Assembly: GCF_029542085.1 (NCBI RefSeq)
Contig: NZ_CP107036.1
Location: forward strand, 2,170,001 to 2,234,000
Length of the DNA: 64,000 nucleotides
Direction: 5' to 3'
Source: Sphingobacterium sp. ML3W
GTDB taxonomy: Bacteria; Bacteroidota; Bacteroidia; Sphingobacteriales; Sphingobacteriaceae
Part shown: positions 26,650 to 36,580 of the stretch, piece by piece
How positions within the stretch are numbered: the stretch's first letter is position 1
How the letters are laid out: each line of letters opens with the position of its first letter
Position numbers and translations under genes: made by a program
The notes under the pieces: generated by a model
Seen by the model: the letters and a program-made list of their open reading frames with translations, nothing else
The model's database searches: none
What the model was told of the DNA's origin: nothing

Positions 26650-27029
26650 ACTTAATTAAAATTTCATTAGCAATGAAAAATGAAACAAGATCTAAATGAT
26701 CTTCGCTCTATTAACTGCTGGCTTTTTTCACGCAAGTTCTGCTTAAATCCGTTAAGAAGATTCACTTATTCGAGACTGGCTTAAACCCGCCTTTCACGCG
26801 ACAATACCGCTCAAAACGCAGAACAAAAAATGCTATTCATTAACTACAAAATTTGCAGGTATTGATTACAAAAATTAACAGTTTCATTACAATTTAGTCA
26901 CTTTAAACTATTAATTTCAGATTATTCTTCTTATATTGAGAGTATTGTAATTAGCCGATCAAATGATTGTCTACGCTATTTTGGTTAAACCTGCCTGATT
27001 TGTTCTAATCGGGCCTAATATGAAACACG
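26650..27029. other. Intergenic region between divergent genes
   Basis: 380 AT-rich bases separating the LytS-like kinase and the small HMA-like gene. I see no ORF, strong hairpin or confident promoter. Confidence 0.4.
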
Positions 27030-27248
27030 ATGGAAAAGCTCATTTTCGAAACTAATGCACAACATCCCAGTCTTGTAGACAAGATCAAACAAGCTGTTGA
27101 AAAATTAAATGGTATCCATGAATGGAAAATAGATCTGGATTCTATTTACAACCTGTTAACCATTGAAGGCATCCGACTCAATCCGACTGAGATAGAGTCT
27201 GAACTTGCACTTCATGGCGTTGAGGCAAGTCGCCTTTATGAGGAATAA
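27030..27248 (+). CDS. Small HMA-fold-like protein without metal-binding cysteines
   Basis: 72 residues. The pattern strand (KLIFET), helix (SLVDKIKQAVEKLNG), strand (HEWKIDLD), strand (NLLTIEGIRL), helix (TEIESELALHG), strand (VEASRL) is that of a heavy-metal-associated ferredoxin-like domain, but the usual CxxC in the first loop is replaced by NAQHPS. So it is either a degenerate copper-chaperone relative with a non-metal role, or coincidental resemblance. Single gene with its own terminator. Confidence 0.65.
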   Translation: MEKLIFETNAQHPSLVDKIKQAVEKLNGIHEWKIDLDSIYNLLTIEGIRLNPTEIESELALHGVEASRLYEE

Positions 27249-27296
27249 CCTCAATCAATGTTCTGGCACATTGTCATCAACCAAACAATAGGCTTC

Positions 27297-27358
27297 GTCC
27301 AGATAAGTACTTACTTTTAGATAAATACTTATCTGGACAAAGCATTATAGTTTTTTTA
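27297..27358. terminator. Bidirectional terminator between the HMA-like and thiolase genes
   Basis: 13-bp stem GTCCAGATAAGTA/TACTTATCTGGAC (27297-27309, 27326-27338), extended by GCTT/AAGC, then a T run on the plus strand. It lies between two convergent stops (27248 and 27345). Confidence 0.8.
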
Positions 27359-28523
27359 TAATCATTCCCGAAGCACCACCACCACCGTTGCAAATTGCAG
27401 CAAGTCCTATTGTCCCGCCTTCCTGTTGTAAAATGCTCGTCAAGGTGACAACTATTCTCGCTCCAGAACAACCCAATGGATGACCGAGCGAAACTGCTCC
27501 CCCATAAATATTCACCTTACGCATTGGAATATCTAAAATTTTCGCGTTTGCGAGTGCTACAACAGAGAAAGCTTCGTTAAATTCAAAATAGTCAATATCA
27601 TCTTTCGTTAGTCCAGCCTTTTTCAAGACCTTTTCCGTTACAATAGCGGGACTTGTCGTAAACCATTCTGGCGCTTGTTCTGCATCAGCGTAGGCTATGA
27701 TTTCAGCTAATGGTTGTAACCCCAGTTCCTTCACCTTCTCAGCACTCATTAATAATACCGCAGCCGCCCCATCGCTTAATGTCGATGCATTTGCAGCCGT
27801 TACTGTTCCATCTTTCTTAAAAGCGGGTTTTAATTCGGGGATTTTATCAAAATTGACCTGTGAAAATTCCTCATCCCTGGAGATTATCTGCTCGCCCTTG
27901 CGTCCTTGGATAGCGACGGGACTGACCTCCTTGATGAATTTATTCTTCTGCCAAGCTTCCAAGCTTCGTTTATAAGAATTAATGGCATACTCATCCTGTT
28001 CGGCCCGACCAACACCATATTTCTCGGCACATAATTCAGCAAAATTACCCATTGGTTCATTTGAATAGGCATCACTTAAACCGTCCCGTTGCAAGCCATC
28101 GACGAAACTCTGTCCACCGAACTTGGCACCCCAACGCATTGTGTTCGCATAATATGGAACCCTACTCATGTTTTCCATACCTCCGGCAATGACCACATCG
28201 GCATCACCCAACAAAATAGATTGTGCAGCCAAAGCGATAGCTTTCATTCCACTGGCACAGACCTTATTTATTGTAGTCGCTGTTACTTGATCAGGTAAGC
28301 CGGCAAGCCGTGCAACCTGACGGGCGGGAGCTTGGCCCAAATCGGCTTGCAGAACGCTACCGATCAGAATTTCATCTACTTGATCTGCAGCAATCCCAGT
28401 CTCATCCAATACAGCATGGACAGCATGAGCGCCCAGCGCTGTCGCCGCAACCGATGATAATCCACCTCCAAAACTTCCTATTGGTGTACGCTTTGCCGCA
28501 ACGATAAATACACTTTTTGACAT
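27345..28523 (-). CDS. Acetyl-CoA C-acyltransferase (thiolase)
   Basis: 392 residues from the ATG at 28523 (MSKSVFIVAAKRTPIG); a longer open frame to 28592 has an un-thiolase-like extension. Nucleophile Cys89 in NKVCASGMKA, the FNEAF block with GG, and the second catalytic Cys in GHPLGCSGAR with the downstream CNGGGGASGM. Either degradative (3-ketoacyl-CoA thiolase) or acetoacetyl-CoA forming; placing beside acyl-CoA dehydrogenase and a FadJ-like fusion argues for the last step of beta-oxidation. Transcribed divergently from those two genes. Confidence 0.93.
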   Translation of the reverse strand: MSKSVFIVAAKRTPIGSFGGGLSSVAATALGAHAVHAVLDETGIAADQVDEILIGSVLQADLGQAPARQVARLAGLPDQVTATTINKVCASGMKAIALAAQSILLGDADVVIAGGMENMSRVPYYANTMRWGAKFGGQSFVDGLQRDGLSDAYSNEPMGNFAELCAEKYGVGRAEQDEYAINSYKRSLEAWQKNKFIKEVSPVAIQGRKGEQIISRDEEFSQVNFDKIPELKPAFKKDGTVTAANASTLSDGAAAVLLMSAEKVKELGLQPLAEIIAYADAEQAPEWFTTSPAIVTEKVLKKAGLTKDDIDYFEFNEAFSVVALANAKILDIPMRKVNIYGGAVSLGHPLGCSGARIVVTLTSILQQEGGTIGLAAICNGGGGASGMIIKKL

Positions 28524-28906
28524 GTTATTCTGTTTATAATTGTTTTTCCTTGAATTCAATAGGCATGCTACCCGATTCACCTGAGGATTCATCAGCCAAA
28601 ACTGGTATCATTCCTTTCCTAAAGATAAAAAATATAACACAAACAAGCGAGCCCTCTTATTTTATTTTTTAGGCCAAAACAAAATAAATAGAAAAAAAAC
28701 AGAGCAAAAAGTTCCCTACATAATCTATTTGACAAAAAATAAACAATAAATATTTGTAGAAAAGCCAACGCTTTTCGCTAAATTCGATTAGACATTCCGC
28801 TCTTTATAACGACGGTGATGTTATGCCAAGATAAAGCAAAAGACAAATCGTTTTCAGTCCGCAATCATGTAACTGAAACCAATAACCAAAAGTAAAATAA
28901 ACAATT
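28524..28906. other. Divergent promoter region for the beta-oxidation genes
   Basis: 383 bases between the thiolase and acyl-CoA dehydrogenase starts. It holds one candidate plus-strand promoter (see 28753-28786) and no ORF. A palindromic AAAGCCAACGCTTTT lies inside that promoter spacer (28761-28775) and could be an operator. Confidence 0.4.
28753..28786 (+). promoter_or_regulatory. Candidate promoter of the acyl-CoA dehydrogenase operon
   Basis: TTTG (28753-28756), 22 bases, TAAATTCG (28779-28786), one base from TAnnTTTG, 120 bases before the ATG. Confidence 0.35.
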
Positions 28907-30085
28907 ATGCAGGCAAGCAAACTCACAGCCGAACATCAGATTTTTCGCGAGACCATTCGGGCATTTATTCACAAAGAAATCATCCCTCATGTAGATCAAT
29001 GGGAACAGCAGGGTGAAATAGATCGAAGTATTTGGAAGAAAATGGGTGATATGGGTTTTATGGGACTCAACTTCCCGGAAGAATATGGTGGCCTGGACCT
29101 AGATTTTTACTATTCGATGATTTTGTGCGAAGAACTATCCTATTGTTTTTCGGGGGGATTCACGATATCTGCTCTGGTCACCCAATACATGTCAGCTCCT
29201 TATCTATTAAAATATGCATCTGAGGAGCTCAAGCAACATTACCTCAGACCTGTGATCGCTGGTGATATGGTGAGTGCTGTTGCTATCACCGAACCTGGGG
29301 CAGGGTCTGATGTCAAACAGATCAAAACGACTGCCCTCCGATCGGGCGACCACTACATTGTTAATGGCTCCAAAACGTTTATCACCAATGGCTACTACGG
29401 CGACTTTTTTATTACTGCAGTTAAAACTGATCCGGAAAAAGGAACAAAAGGCATCAGCCTGTTACTGATAGAAAGGCACGCCGAAGGTGTTTCGGCAAAT
29501 AAAATCAACAAATTAGGCTGGCATGCCTCGGATACAGCCGAATTGGGTTTTGATCAGGTCAAAGTCCCTGCTTCCAACCTGATTGGAAAAGAAGGTGATG
29601 GTTTTCTTTATTTAATGGCCGGATTGCAATTGGAACGTTTGACTGCCGCCATACATAGTCTAGCTACAGCTGATTCCGCATTACAGTACACCCTGGATTA
29701 TATTGGTCAACGGGAGGCATTCGGTAAAAAGATCCAAGAGTTTCAGGCCATTCGCCACCGCATTGCCCAGATGGCCGCCGATATCGCAACTACAAGGGCT
29801 TTTGTCTATCAGTGCTGCGATCTCCAAAACCAAGGTGAATATGCCGTTCAGGATTGTTCCATAGCCAAACTGCAAGCCAGCGAACTTGCCGTAGAGGTCG
29901 TAAGCCAATGCCTCCAGTTATTTGGCGGCTATGGATTCACCGAAGATTACAAAATCGCCCGTCTATATCGGGATGTACGGGTCGGGACGATCATTGGCGG
30001 AACATCCGAGATTATGCTGGAAATCATTGCCAAGATGACGATTGACAAGGTTAACTATCAATCAAACAAACCCAGCTTAACATAA
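28907..30085 (+). CDS. Acyl-CoA dehydrogenase (LCAD/IVD-like)
   Basis: 392 residues. FAD-dependent alpha,beta-dehydrogenation of acyl-CoA. Seen: AVAITEPGAGSDV (about 123-135), FITNGYYGDFF, TAELGFDQVKVPASNLIG, REAFGKKIQEFQAIRH, and the C-terminal LFGGYGFTEDYKIARLYRDVRV. The medium-chain type catalytic Glu position (YEGT) reads IGGTSE here, while a Glu sits at 243 in LQLERL, which is the arrangement of long-chain and isovaleryl-CoA dehydrogenases. So a long- or branched-chain substrate is likely. The FadJ-like fusion follows 31 bases downstream. Confidence 0.93.
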   Translation: MQASKLTAEHQIFRETIRAFIHKEIIPHVDQWEQQGEIDRSIWKKMGDMGFMGLNFPEEYGGLDLDFYYSMILCEELSYCFSGGFTISALVTQYMSAPYLLKYASEELKQHYLRPVIAGDMVSAVAITEPGAGSDVKQIKTTALRSGDHYIVNGSKTFITNGYYGDFFITAVKTDPEKGTKGISLLLIERHAEGVSANKINKLGWHASDTAELGFDQVKVPASNLIGKEGDGFLYLMAGLQLERLTAAIHSLATADSALQYTLDYIGQREAFGKKIQEFQAIRHRIAQMAADIATTRAFVYQCCDLQNQGEYAVQDCSIAKLQASELAVEVVSQCLQLFGGYGFTEDYKIARLYRDVRVGTIIGGTSEIMLEIIAKMTIDKVNYQSNKPSLT

Positions 30086-30116
30086 ACATTTTCAACACAA
30101 AAAGCAGTTCAGCATA

Positions 30117-32231
30117 ATGAGTTATCAGGTACACCCATTTTTTCATATCGAACAGGACAATCAACATATTGTCACCATAAAACCATTGGCAGACATAGCA
30201 ACCGAGGAGTCAACAATTCTTGATCGTATACAAGAGTTTGTCGACCTGGTGGCTCGTGTACTAAATGAAAAAGAAGTCCGCGGATTGATCTATACCTGTC
30301 CAATAAATACCAAGCAGACCGATTACGTCCGATTATTTGATCAGGTTTCCAATGGTCAACTCGATCCCGAGAGCATACGGAAAACCACATGGAAGGCATT
30401 ACAATTGAAAGCCTTGGGCAAACCTATTGTATCGATCTTGGATAGCAATTGCACGGGCATCGGTTTAGCAACTATGCTCTGGTCAGACTACCGTATTGCA
30501 GGTCCACAGGTCAAAATAGGCTTTCCTGAGAGTAAATTTGGCCTATTTACCGGCTTTGCGACGACTATTACCTTACCTCAACTCATAGGTTCTACTGCTG
30601 CGTTGAACCTGTTGACCCAAGCGAAACTCATCTCAAACAAAGAGGCTCTGGAACTGGGTTTAGTGAATGAGGTAACAACGGATATTGAGCAGAGCCTAAT
30701 GCTGGCAAAGAACTGGATTCTTGAAAATTCAAAAACCACCATTTCCATCCCTGGCCCAGTAGCAGTCTCCGCTGAATTTGAAGAAGCTTGCGCTGCTGCT
30801 TTAAAGAAAACAAGAGGATTGTTACCCGGTACTAATGCTATTATACAGTTATTAAAAACAAGCCAATTGCTATCTTTTACTGAAGCTGTGGAATCCGAAA
30901 CAATGCTATATCATGAGGTATTAAGTGCCCCTGAGCCGCTCCACATGGTCAGAACACTGTATGAAGGAATTCTACAGGCACAACATCGTGACCGTATCAA
31001 ATCACTCGGTAACTATACGATCAAAAAAATAGGAATTCTGGGTGCAGGTATGATGGGATCCGGCATCGCGTATGAAGCAGCCAAAGCAGGCATTTCCGTT
31101 GTTTTAAAAGATGTAAACAGACCTCAGGCAGAGCAAGGAAAAGCTTATTCTACCAAACTTTGCGATAAATTACTTGCACAGGGCCAAATAAACAGCTTGC
31201 AACAACAGACGCTTTTAACCAATATTCAACCCAGCGACCAAGTTGCTGATCTTGTCGATGCTGACCTTATTATTGAAGCGGTATTTGAAGACCTGGAGTT
31301 AAAAGCTGAAGTAACCCGAGAAAGCCTTCCCTATCTTGCCGAAAATGGTTTTTTCGCATCCAATACAACATCATTGCCCATTACAGCATTGGCTGCCGCA
31401 ACGGATCGGCCAGCGCGTTTTATCGGCATGCATTTCTTCTCCCCAGTGGATCGGATGCCATTGGTCGAAATTATATGCGGCACACAAACCGATCAGGTAA
31501 CAATGCAAAAAGCAATCGCAATCGCTTTACGCCTCGGTAAGATTCCCATTGTTGTACATGACGGTCCCGGATTCTTTACATCCCGTATTTTCTTCAACTA
31601 CCTACTGGAGGCGATCACCATGTTGCTGGAAGGTATTCCTGCAAGTCAGATTGAAGAAGAGGCAATACAGGCTGGATTTGCTGTTGGACCATTAGCGGTA
31701 CTCGATGAAATTTCATTAGAACTGATGCTGCATGTTTACGATCAGTTTCCAACATTGCATAACAGTCAGCGACGTGCGTATGCCCATTTAAGCAAAATGA
31801 TTAAAAATGGCAGAAAAGGCAGAAAATCCGGTCATGGATTCTATGATTACGATCCTGTATCCAGAACGAAAACAGTCTGGCAGAACCCCGCACTACCCGC
31901 ATCAGGCGAATCCCCTTCCTCCGGAATTATACAAAAAAGACTCCTTCATGTCATGGCCCTCGATAGCTACCGTTGTCTCGAAGAAGGTGTATTGGAACAA
32001 CCTATTGATGGTGATATCGGCTCTATCCTCGGCGTAGGTTACGCAGCACATACCGGTGGTGTATTTGGACATATCGACCTTACAAGCCTTCCTGTCTTTG
32101 TACAGGAATGCCAGTCATTTCTACACTTGGGTGAACAATGGGAAGTCCCCCGTTCGTTAATAGAACGTGCGGACAGGAATTTTAAATTTTATACAGGTTT
32201 TAGTTCAAATTGGTCGGGAAAGGAATCCTAA
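30117..32231 (+). CDS. FadJ/FadB-like enoyl-CoA hydratase/3-hydroxyacyl-CoA dehydrogenase fusion
   Basis: 704 residues. N-terminal crotonase domain (about 1-200), then 3-hydroxyacyl-CoA dehydrogenase: NAD loop ILGAGMMGSGIAYEAAKAG from about 305, SNTTSLPI, GMHFFSPVDRMPLVEII with catalytic His, and two C-terminal helical domains (GPGFFTSRIF, RKSGHGFYDY, VGYAAHTGGVFG). It would hydrate and then oxidise the acyl-CoA dehydrogenase product. In the crotonase domain the second glutamate is present (GFPESK) but the position matching E. coli FadB Glu119 (GGGCECVLATDYR) is Ala in GLATMLWSDYR. The hydratase may therefore be weak or specialised. Follows the acyl-CoA dehydrogenase by 31 bases. Confidence 0.9.
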   Translation: MSYQVHPFFHIEQDNQHIVTIKPLADIATEESTILDRIQEFVDLVARVLNEKEVRGLIYTCPINTKQTDYVRLFDQVSNGQLDPESIRKTTWKALQLKALGKPIVSILDSNCTGIGLATMLWSDYRIAGPQVKIGFPESKFGLFTGFATTITLPQLIGSTAALNLLTQAKLISNKEALELGLVNEVTTDIEQSLMLAKNWILENSKTTISIPGPVAVSAEFEEACAAALKKTRGLLPGTNAIIQLLKTSQLLSFTEAVESETMLYHEVLSAPEPLHMVRTLYEGILQAQHRDRIKSLGNYTIKKIGILGAGMMGSGIAYEAAKAGISVVLKDVNRPQAEQGKAYSTKLCDKLLAQGQINSLQQQTLLTNIQPSDQVADLVDADLIIEAVFEDLELKAEVTRESLPYLAENGFFASNTTSLPITALAAATDRPARFIGMHFFSPVDRMPLVEIICGTQTDQVTMQKAIAIALRLGKIPIVVHDGPGFFTSRIFFNYLLEAITMLLEGIPASQIEEEAIQAGFAVGPLAVLDEISLELMLHVYDQFPTLHNSQRRAYAHLSKMIKNGRKGRKSGHGFYDYDPVSRTKTVWQNPALPASGESPSSGIIQKRLLHVMALDSYRCLEEGVLEQPIDGDIGSILGVGYAAHTGGVFGHIDLTSLPVFVQECQSFLHLGEQWEVPRSLIERADRNFKFYTGFSSNWSGKES

Positions 32232-32402
32232 ATTGAAACAATTATATGTTTGCTAAGAAACAAGTGTATATCAGAAACGGTACTCGAATAACCAGGAAAC
32301 AATTTCTAAATTGAGCGGAAGCGCTTTAGCACGAACCATCTAGAGCAAACAAGTTGTTTGTATTAGGCTAAAACTCATCCATTAAATAAGATCTCTAAGA
32401 AA

Positions 32403-32446
32403 GTCATTGATCGATAGTAATGCCTGCTATCGATCAATGACATTTT
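32403..32446. terminator. Terminator between the beta-oxidation and methylcitrate operons
   Basis: Perfect 15-bp stem GTCATTGATCGATAG/CTATCGATCAATGAC (32403-32417, 32427-32441), then ATTTTT on the plus strand. Nine bases from the prpD stop, and 171 from the FadJ-like stop. Better T tract on plus, but it may serve both. Confidence 0.8.
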
Positions 32447-32449
32447 TAT

Positions 32450-33901
32450 TTAGCGGGCAAGGAGATCCATCAGTTCGGATACATCCAGATCAATGAAGGT
32501 ATCGTAATCCAAAGTCGCCTCGAGCAATTGTTTTTGCTGTTTTTCAGAAAATACACGAGCAAGATTCGTTTTATACTTTTCGATCAATTTAGGAATCCCC
32601 TCTTGCCGACGTCTCGGATGTCCAATCGGATATTCCACCACTAGCTCCGGCAATACTGTTCCATCCTTTAATACCACCGTCAGGGCATTTGAGATCGCCC
32701 GTTTTTGTGGATCATGATAATCAATTGTAAACTGAGGATCTTCAACACAGAAAATTTTGTCACGCAGTGCATCAATACGTGGGTCCAGTGCAATATGGTT
32801 TTCGTAATCCTCCGCTGTCAAACGTCCAAAGATTAGAGGTACGGCAACCATATATTGGATACAGTGATCCCGATCGGCCGGATTATGCAACGGTCCCTTC
32901 TTGTCGATGATTCGAATTGCGGCCTCATGTGTACGAATGGTAACACGCTCAATATCATCACTGCTTTTCCCAAACTCTTTTAACTGCTGGTGCAATTGCA
33001 TTGCTGCTTCGGCAGCGGTCTGCGCATGAAATTCAGCCGGGAAAGAAATCTTAAATAGAATATTCTCCATCACATAAGTTCCATAATCGCGCTGAAATTT
33101 AAATGGGTTGCCTTTAAATGAAACGTCATAGAAACCCCATACCGGTGCTGTTAACACAGATGGATACCCCATTTCACCCGTTTGTGCAATTAATGCAAGG
33201 CGTACTGCACGCGAAGTTGCATCTCCTGCAGCCCAAGATTTACGGCTTCCTGTATTAGGTGCATGGCGATACGTCCGCAAAGCCTGTCCGTCGACGAAGG
33301 CCAATGAAACCGCATTCAGCAATTCGTCTCGACTGAGGCCCAAAAGTTTACCAACAACGGCTGTCGAAGCAACCTTTACCAAAATTACATGATCTAATCC
33401 CACTTTATTAAAGGAATTTTCAAGTGCTAATACGCCTTGAACCTCATGTGCCATAATCATCGCTTCAAGCACCTGTTTTGCCTTTAGGGATTTCTCTCCT
33501 TTCGCAATCTGTGTTCTGCTCAGCCAGTCCGCGGTAGCCAGAATACCTCCAAGATTGTCCGATGGGTGCCCCCACTCCGCAGCTAACCAGGTATCATTAA
33601 AATCCAACCAACGAACGATGGTACCAATATTAAATGCAGCCTGTATGGGATCCAGTTGATAATTCGTTCCCGGTACCTTTGCCCCATTGGGAACAATCGT
33701 ACCGGGCACAACAGGTCCCAATAATTTGGTACAGGCTGGATAGGTCAGCGCTTCCAACCCACAGCCTATGGTATCCATAAAACAGTAAAAAGCTGTATTC
33801 CATGCAACTTTACTTTCTATCTTGTAATTTAATACATAATCCACAATAGACACCAGAACCTGATCTGGCTGTGGTCTTTCATTTGATATCGTTGAACTCA
33901 T
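32450..33901 (-). CDS. prpD: 2-methylcitrate dehydratase PrpD (MmgE/PrpD family)
   Basis: 483 residues, the usual length for PrpD. Dehydrates 2-methylcitrate to 2-methyl-cis-aconitate without an iron-sulfur cluster. Typical blocks: [54 protein letters not shown] (about 92-117), [51 protein letters not shown]. Third gene of prpB-prpC-prpD; hydration to 2-methylisocitrate would use an aconitase encoded elsewhere. Takes part in propionyl-CoA disposal, cytosolic. Confidence 0.95.
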   Translation of the reverse strand: MSSTISNERPQPDQVLVSIVDYVLNYKIESKVAWNTAFYCFMDTIGCGLEALTYPACTKLLGPVVPGTIVPNGAKVPGTNYQLDPIQAAFNIGTIVRWLDFNDTWLAAEWGHPSDNLGGILATADWLSRTQIAKGEKSLKAKQVLEAMIMAHEVQGVLALENSFNKVGLDHVILVKVASTAVVGKLLGLSRDELLNAVSLAFVDGQALRTYRHAPNTGSRKSWAAGDATSRAVRLALIAQTGEMGYPSVLTAPVWGFYDVSFKGNPFKFQRDYGTYVMENILFKISFPAEFHAQTAAEAAMQLHQQLKEFGKSSDDIERVTIRTHEAAIRIIDKKGPLHNPADRDHCIQYMVAVPLIFGRLTAEDYENHIALDPRIDALRDKIFCVEDPQFTIDYHDPQKRAISNALTVVLKDGTVLPELVVEYPIGHPRRRQEGIPKLIEKYKTNLARVFSEKQQKQLLEATLDYDTFIDLDVSELMDLLAR

Positions 33902-34054
33902 TATTTTTTTTCTTATAAGGCTGTTGTTCTTTTCAATTTATTTTTCCAGGAAGCATCTGCATCAATGATCAGAAAAAATACGGCACTGTTTCTTCAATGC
34001 GAGATGCAAACGATTTCTTTCCGTTTTATTTTTCACACTAAACATTCTATTGCA

Positions 34055-35206
34055 CTATCTCGCAGAGATGGGCACGAAAGGTCTGTCATCGGGACCTATA
34101 TAATTTGCACTTGGCCGAATGATTTTTCCATCTTGACGTTGTTCAAAGACGTGAGCAGACCAGCCCGTGATACGCGAAAGTACAAACAGCGGCGTGAACA
34201 TTTCGGTTGGAATCCCCATCAAGTGATAAGATACTGCTGAGTACCAATCTAAATTGGGGAACATCCTTTTTTCTTCCCACATCACCTTTTCCAGGCGCTC
34301 GGCGATCAGGTAAAGCGTCATATCGCCAGCCTCTTCTGATAATTCCTTGGCGACCTGTTTAATCACCTGATTCCTTGGATCCGAAATGGTATAGACAGGA
34401 TGTCCGAAACCGATAATAACTTCTTTATTTTCCAGCCGCTTACGAATATCGGCTTCGGCCTCATCAGCATTGGCGTAGCGGCTCTGGATCTCGAAAGCAA
34501 CTTCATTGGCACCACCATGTTTGGGACCACGTAATGCGCCGATTGCACCAGCAATGCAAGAATACATATCGGATCCAGTCCCTGCAATCACTCTCGCAGT
34601 AAACGTGGAAGCATTAAACTCATGTTCAGCATATAAATTAAGCGAAATCTGCATAGCCCGAATCCAGGATTCGGAAGGCGCTTTGCCGTGTAGCAGATGC
34701 AGAAAATGCCCGCCCAGGGTAGTGTCATCCGTTTCGACCTGAATTTCGCGTCCATTTTGACTGAAATGAAACCAATACAGTAAAGCCGAGGCCATAGAGG
34801 CCATCAGGCGATTAGCGATATCTCTGGCACCAGCCAAAGCATGATTTTCTTTTTCCGGATTCACACTCCCAAAAAAGGACACATAAGTACGCAAGACATC
34901 CATCGCATGGGCAGTAGATGGCAACTGTTTCAGCACCTGCTGTACCGTGATGGGCAACCCTCGCTGGCTCAGTAACTGGCTTTGATAAGTCGTTAGTTGT
35001 GCCTGTGTAGGCAGGTTGCCGTAAATCAACAGATAGGCGACTTCTTCAAAGGAGGCCTGATGTGCCAGATCTAAAATATCATAGCCTCGATAATGGAGGT
35101 CATTACCACTTTTTCCAACAGTACTCAAGGCTGTATTTCCGGCAGGAACACCAGAAAGTGCTACGCTTTTTTTGGGTTTAAAACCAGTATCGTTTGTCTC
35201 TTTCAT
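34055..35206 (-). CDS. prpC: 2-methylcitrate synthase PrpC (citrate synthase family)
   Basis: 383 residues, the short type II-like form. Condenses propionyl-CoA with oxaloacetate. Seen: GLAGV-like start [47 protein letters not shown] (characteristic of methylcitrate synthases), [13 protein letters not shown] with catalytic His, and [15 protein letters not shown] with the second His. It sits between prpB and prpD on the same strand, which supports methylcitrate over citrate synthase. Confidence 0.94.
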   Translation of the reverse strand: MKETNDTGFKPKKSVALSGVPAGNTALSTVGKSGNDLHYRGYDILDLAHQASFEEVAYLLIYGNLPTQAQLTTYQSQLLSQRGLPITVQQVLKQLPSTAHAMDVLRTYVSFFGSVNPEKENHALAGARDIANRLMASMASALLYWFHFSQNGREIQVETDDTTLGGHFLHLLHGKAPSESWIRAMQISLNLYAEHEFNASTFTARVIAGTGSDMYSCIAGAIGALRGPKHGGANEVAFEIQSRYANADEAEADIRKRLENKEVIIGFGHPVYTISDPRNQVIKQVAKELSEEAGDMTLYLIAERLEKVMWEEKRMFPNLDWYSAVSYHLMGIPTEMFTPLFVLSRITGWSAHVFEQRQDGKIIRPSANYIGPDDRPFVPISAR

Positions 35207-35274
35207 CGGAATATATTATTTATTGGCGTGTATCTTAAACAGTAAAGTACGCGCCTGCATTCGGTTTGAAATTC

Positions 35275-36156
35275 TTATGATTTAGTATTGAACAATTGAT
35301 CCAGGCGATCTTCGTAAGCATAGTAATCTATGCTCCGATACAACTCATCGCGTGTCTGCATGCGATCGATGACAGCGGCCTGACCACCATCTTTCCGGAT
35401 ATGCTGATACACATCAGTTGCGGCCTTATTGGCTGCACGGAATGCCGATAAGGGGTAAAGCACAATGGACACATCCGCATGTCGAAGTTCATCAAGATTA
35501 AACAAAGGTGTCTGCCCAAACTCCGTAATGTTGGCAAGTATCGGAAGCCCGGTTATTCTGCTGAACTGCATATATTGATCCAGATTATGTACGGCTTCTG
35601 CAAAAATAAAATCAGCACCAGCTTCTTTGTAGGCGACAGCACGTTCTAGAGCCCGATCAAGTCCTTCTGAAGCAAGCGCATCGGTACGTGCGCCAATGAC
35701 AAAATGAGGATCCGTCCGGGCATCCACAGCAGCTTTCAGGCGATCGACCATCTCATCTTTTGAAACCAGCTCCTTTCCTGGCCGGTGACCACAGCGCTTG
35801 GCTCCCACCTGATCTTCCATATGTACGGCCGCAGCCCCGGCTTTAATCAAGCTTTTTATGGTACGTGCAACATTAAAGGCCGAAGGTCCAAAACCGGTGT
35901 CAATATCGACCATTAAAGGGAGCTTACAGACATTTGTAATGCGCTCCACGTCAATTAATACATCTTGAAGCGTTGTGATACCCAAATCAGGTATACCGAG
36001 CGATCCCGCAGCAACACCGCCTCCGGAGAGGTAGATAGCTTTAAAACCAGCTTGTTCAGCCAAAAGCGCATGGTTTGCATTAATGGTTCCAACAACCTGT
36101 AAGGGCTTTTCTTGCTTAATTGCTTCCTGAAAAAGGAAGCCTGGAGAATCTATCAT
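35275..36156 (-). CDS. prpB: Methylisocitrate lyase PrpB
   Basis: 293 residues from the ATG at 36156 ([13 protein letters not shown]), which matches the usual PrpB start better than 36222. Splits 2-methylisocitrate to pyruvate and succinate. PEP mutase/isocitrate lyase superfamily barrel: [29 protein letters not shown] with Mg-binding Asp, [16 protein letters not shown] with the KRCGH catalytic loop, [16 protein letters not shown]. First gene of the prpBCD operon; 68 bases to prpC. Confidence 0.95.
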   Translation of the reverse strand: MIDSPGFLFQEAIKQEKPLQVVGTINANHALLAEQAGFKAIYLSGGGVAAGSLGIPDLGITTLQDVLIDVERITNVCKLPLMVDIDTGFGPSAFNVARTIKSLIKAGAAAVHMEDQVGAKRCGHRPGKELVSKDEMVDRLKAAVDARTDPHFVIGARTDALASEGLDRALERAVAYKEAGADFIFAEAVHNLDQYMQFSRITGLPILANITEFGQTPLFNLDELRHADVSIVLYPLSAFRAANKAATDVYQHIRKDGGQAAVIDRMQTRDELYRSIDYYAYEDRLDQLFNTKS

Positions 36157-36494
36157 ATCATTGAAATTTGAAATTCCACAGTCCATAAGTTCTGCAAGAA
36201 AAAATCCTTCCAGAGCCCACAAACAGTATCTAAGTTTATTTTAGTTTGAACAATAAATAATTCGATCGTTCATCCTAAAGATACTAATTATCACGTCATA
36301 TCAGCAAATTATTTTCTACATTTTAAGACTTTAGCAGAAGAAAATATGGGAACAGAATATTTCCTCTGGATATTGAATAAAATCTTTTAGATGTTATCTT
36401 AGTACGCCAAGCTGACTGATGCCTATTCGAATATAGGGTGATCGTCCAAAAATTCTTTTCGCTAGATCGCTTTATATGTTTAATTGTAAAAACG
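36157..36494. other. Intergenic region upstream of prpB
   Basis: About 340 AT-rich bases. It must carry the prp promoter on the minus strand. I see no confident promoter, operator or ORF. Confidence 0.4.
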
Positions 36495-36540
36495 AGCAAA
36501 GCCCTAATCAGGAATGATCAGAGCTTTGCTGTTTTATTAA
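36486..36540 (-). terminator. Intrinsic terminator of the SusC/SusD operon
   Basis: On the minus strand an arm AGCAAAGCTCTGATCA pairs with TGATTAGGGCTTTGCT (one mismatch, one G-U) around TTCC, followed by CGTTTTTA, 41 bases after the SusD stop. Confidence 0.8.
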
Positions 36541-36580
36541 AATTTAAATTAGGTTGATTTTTATATTAACTATAGGCCTA

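Noticed and set aside
33965..34240. 91-residue plus-strand frame
   Set aside because: Antisense to the 3' end of prpC with no recognisable domain.
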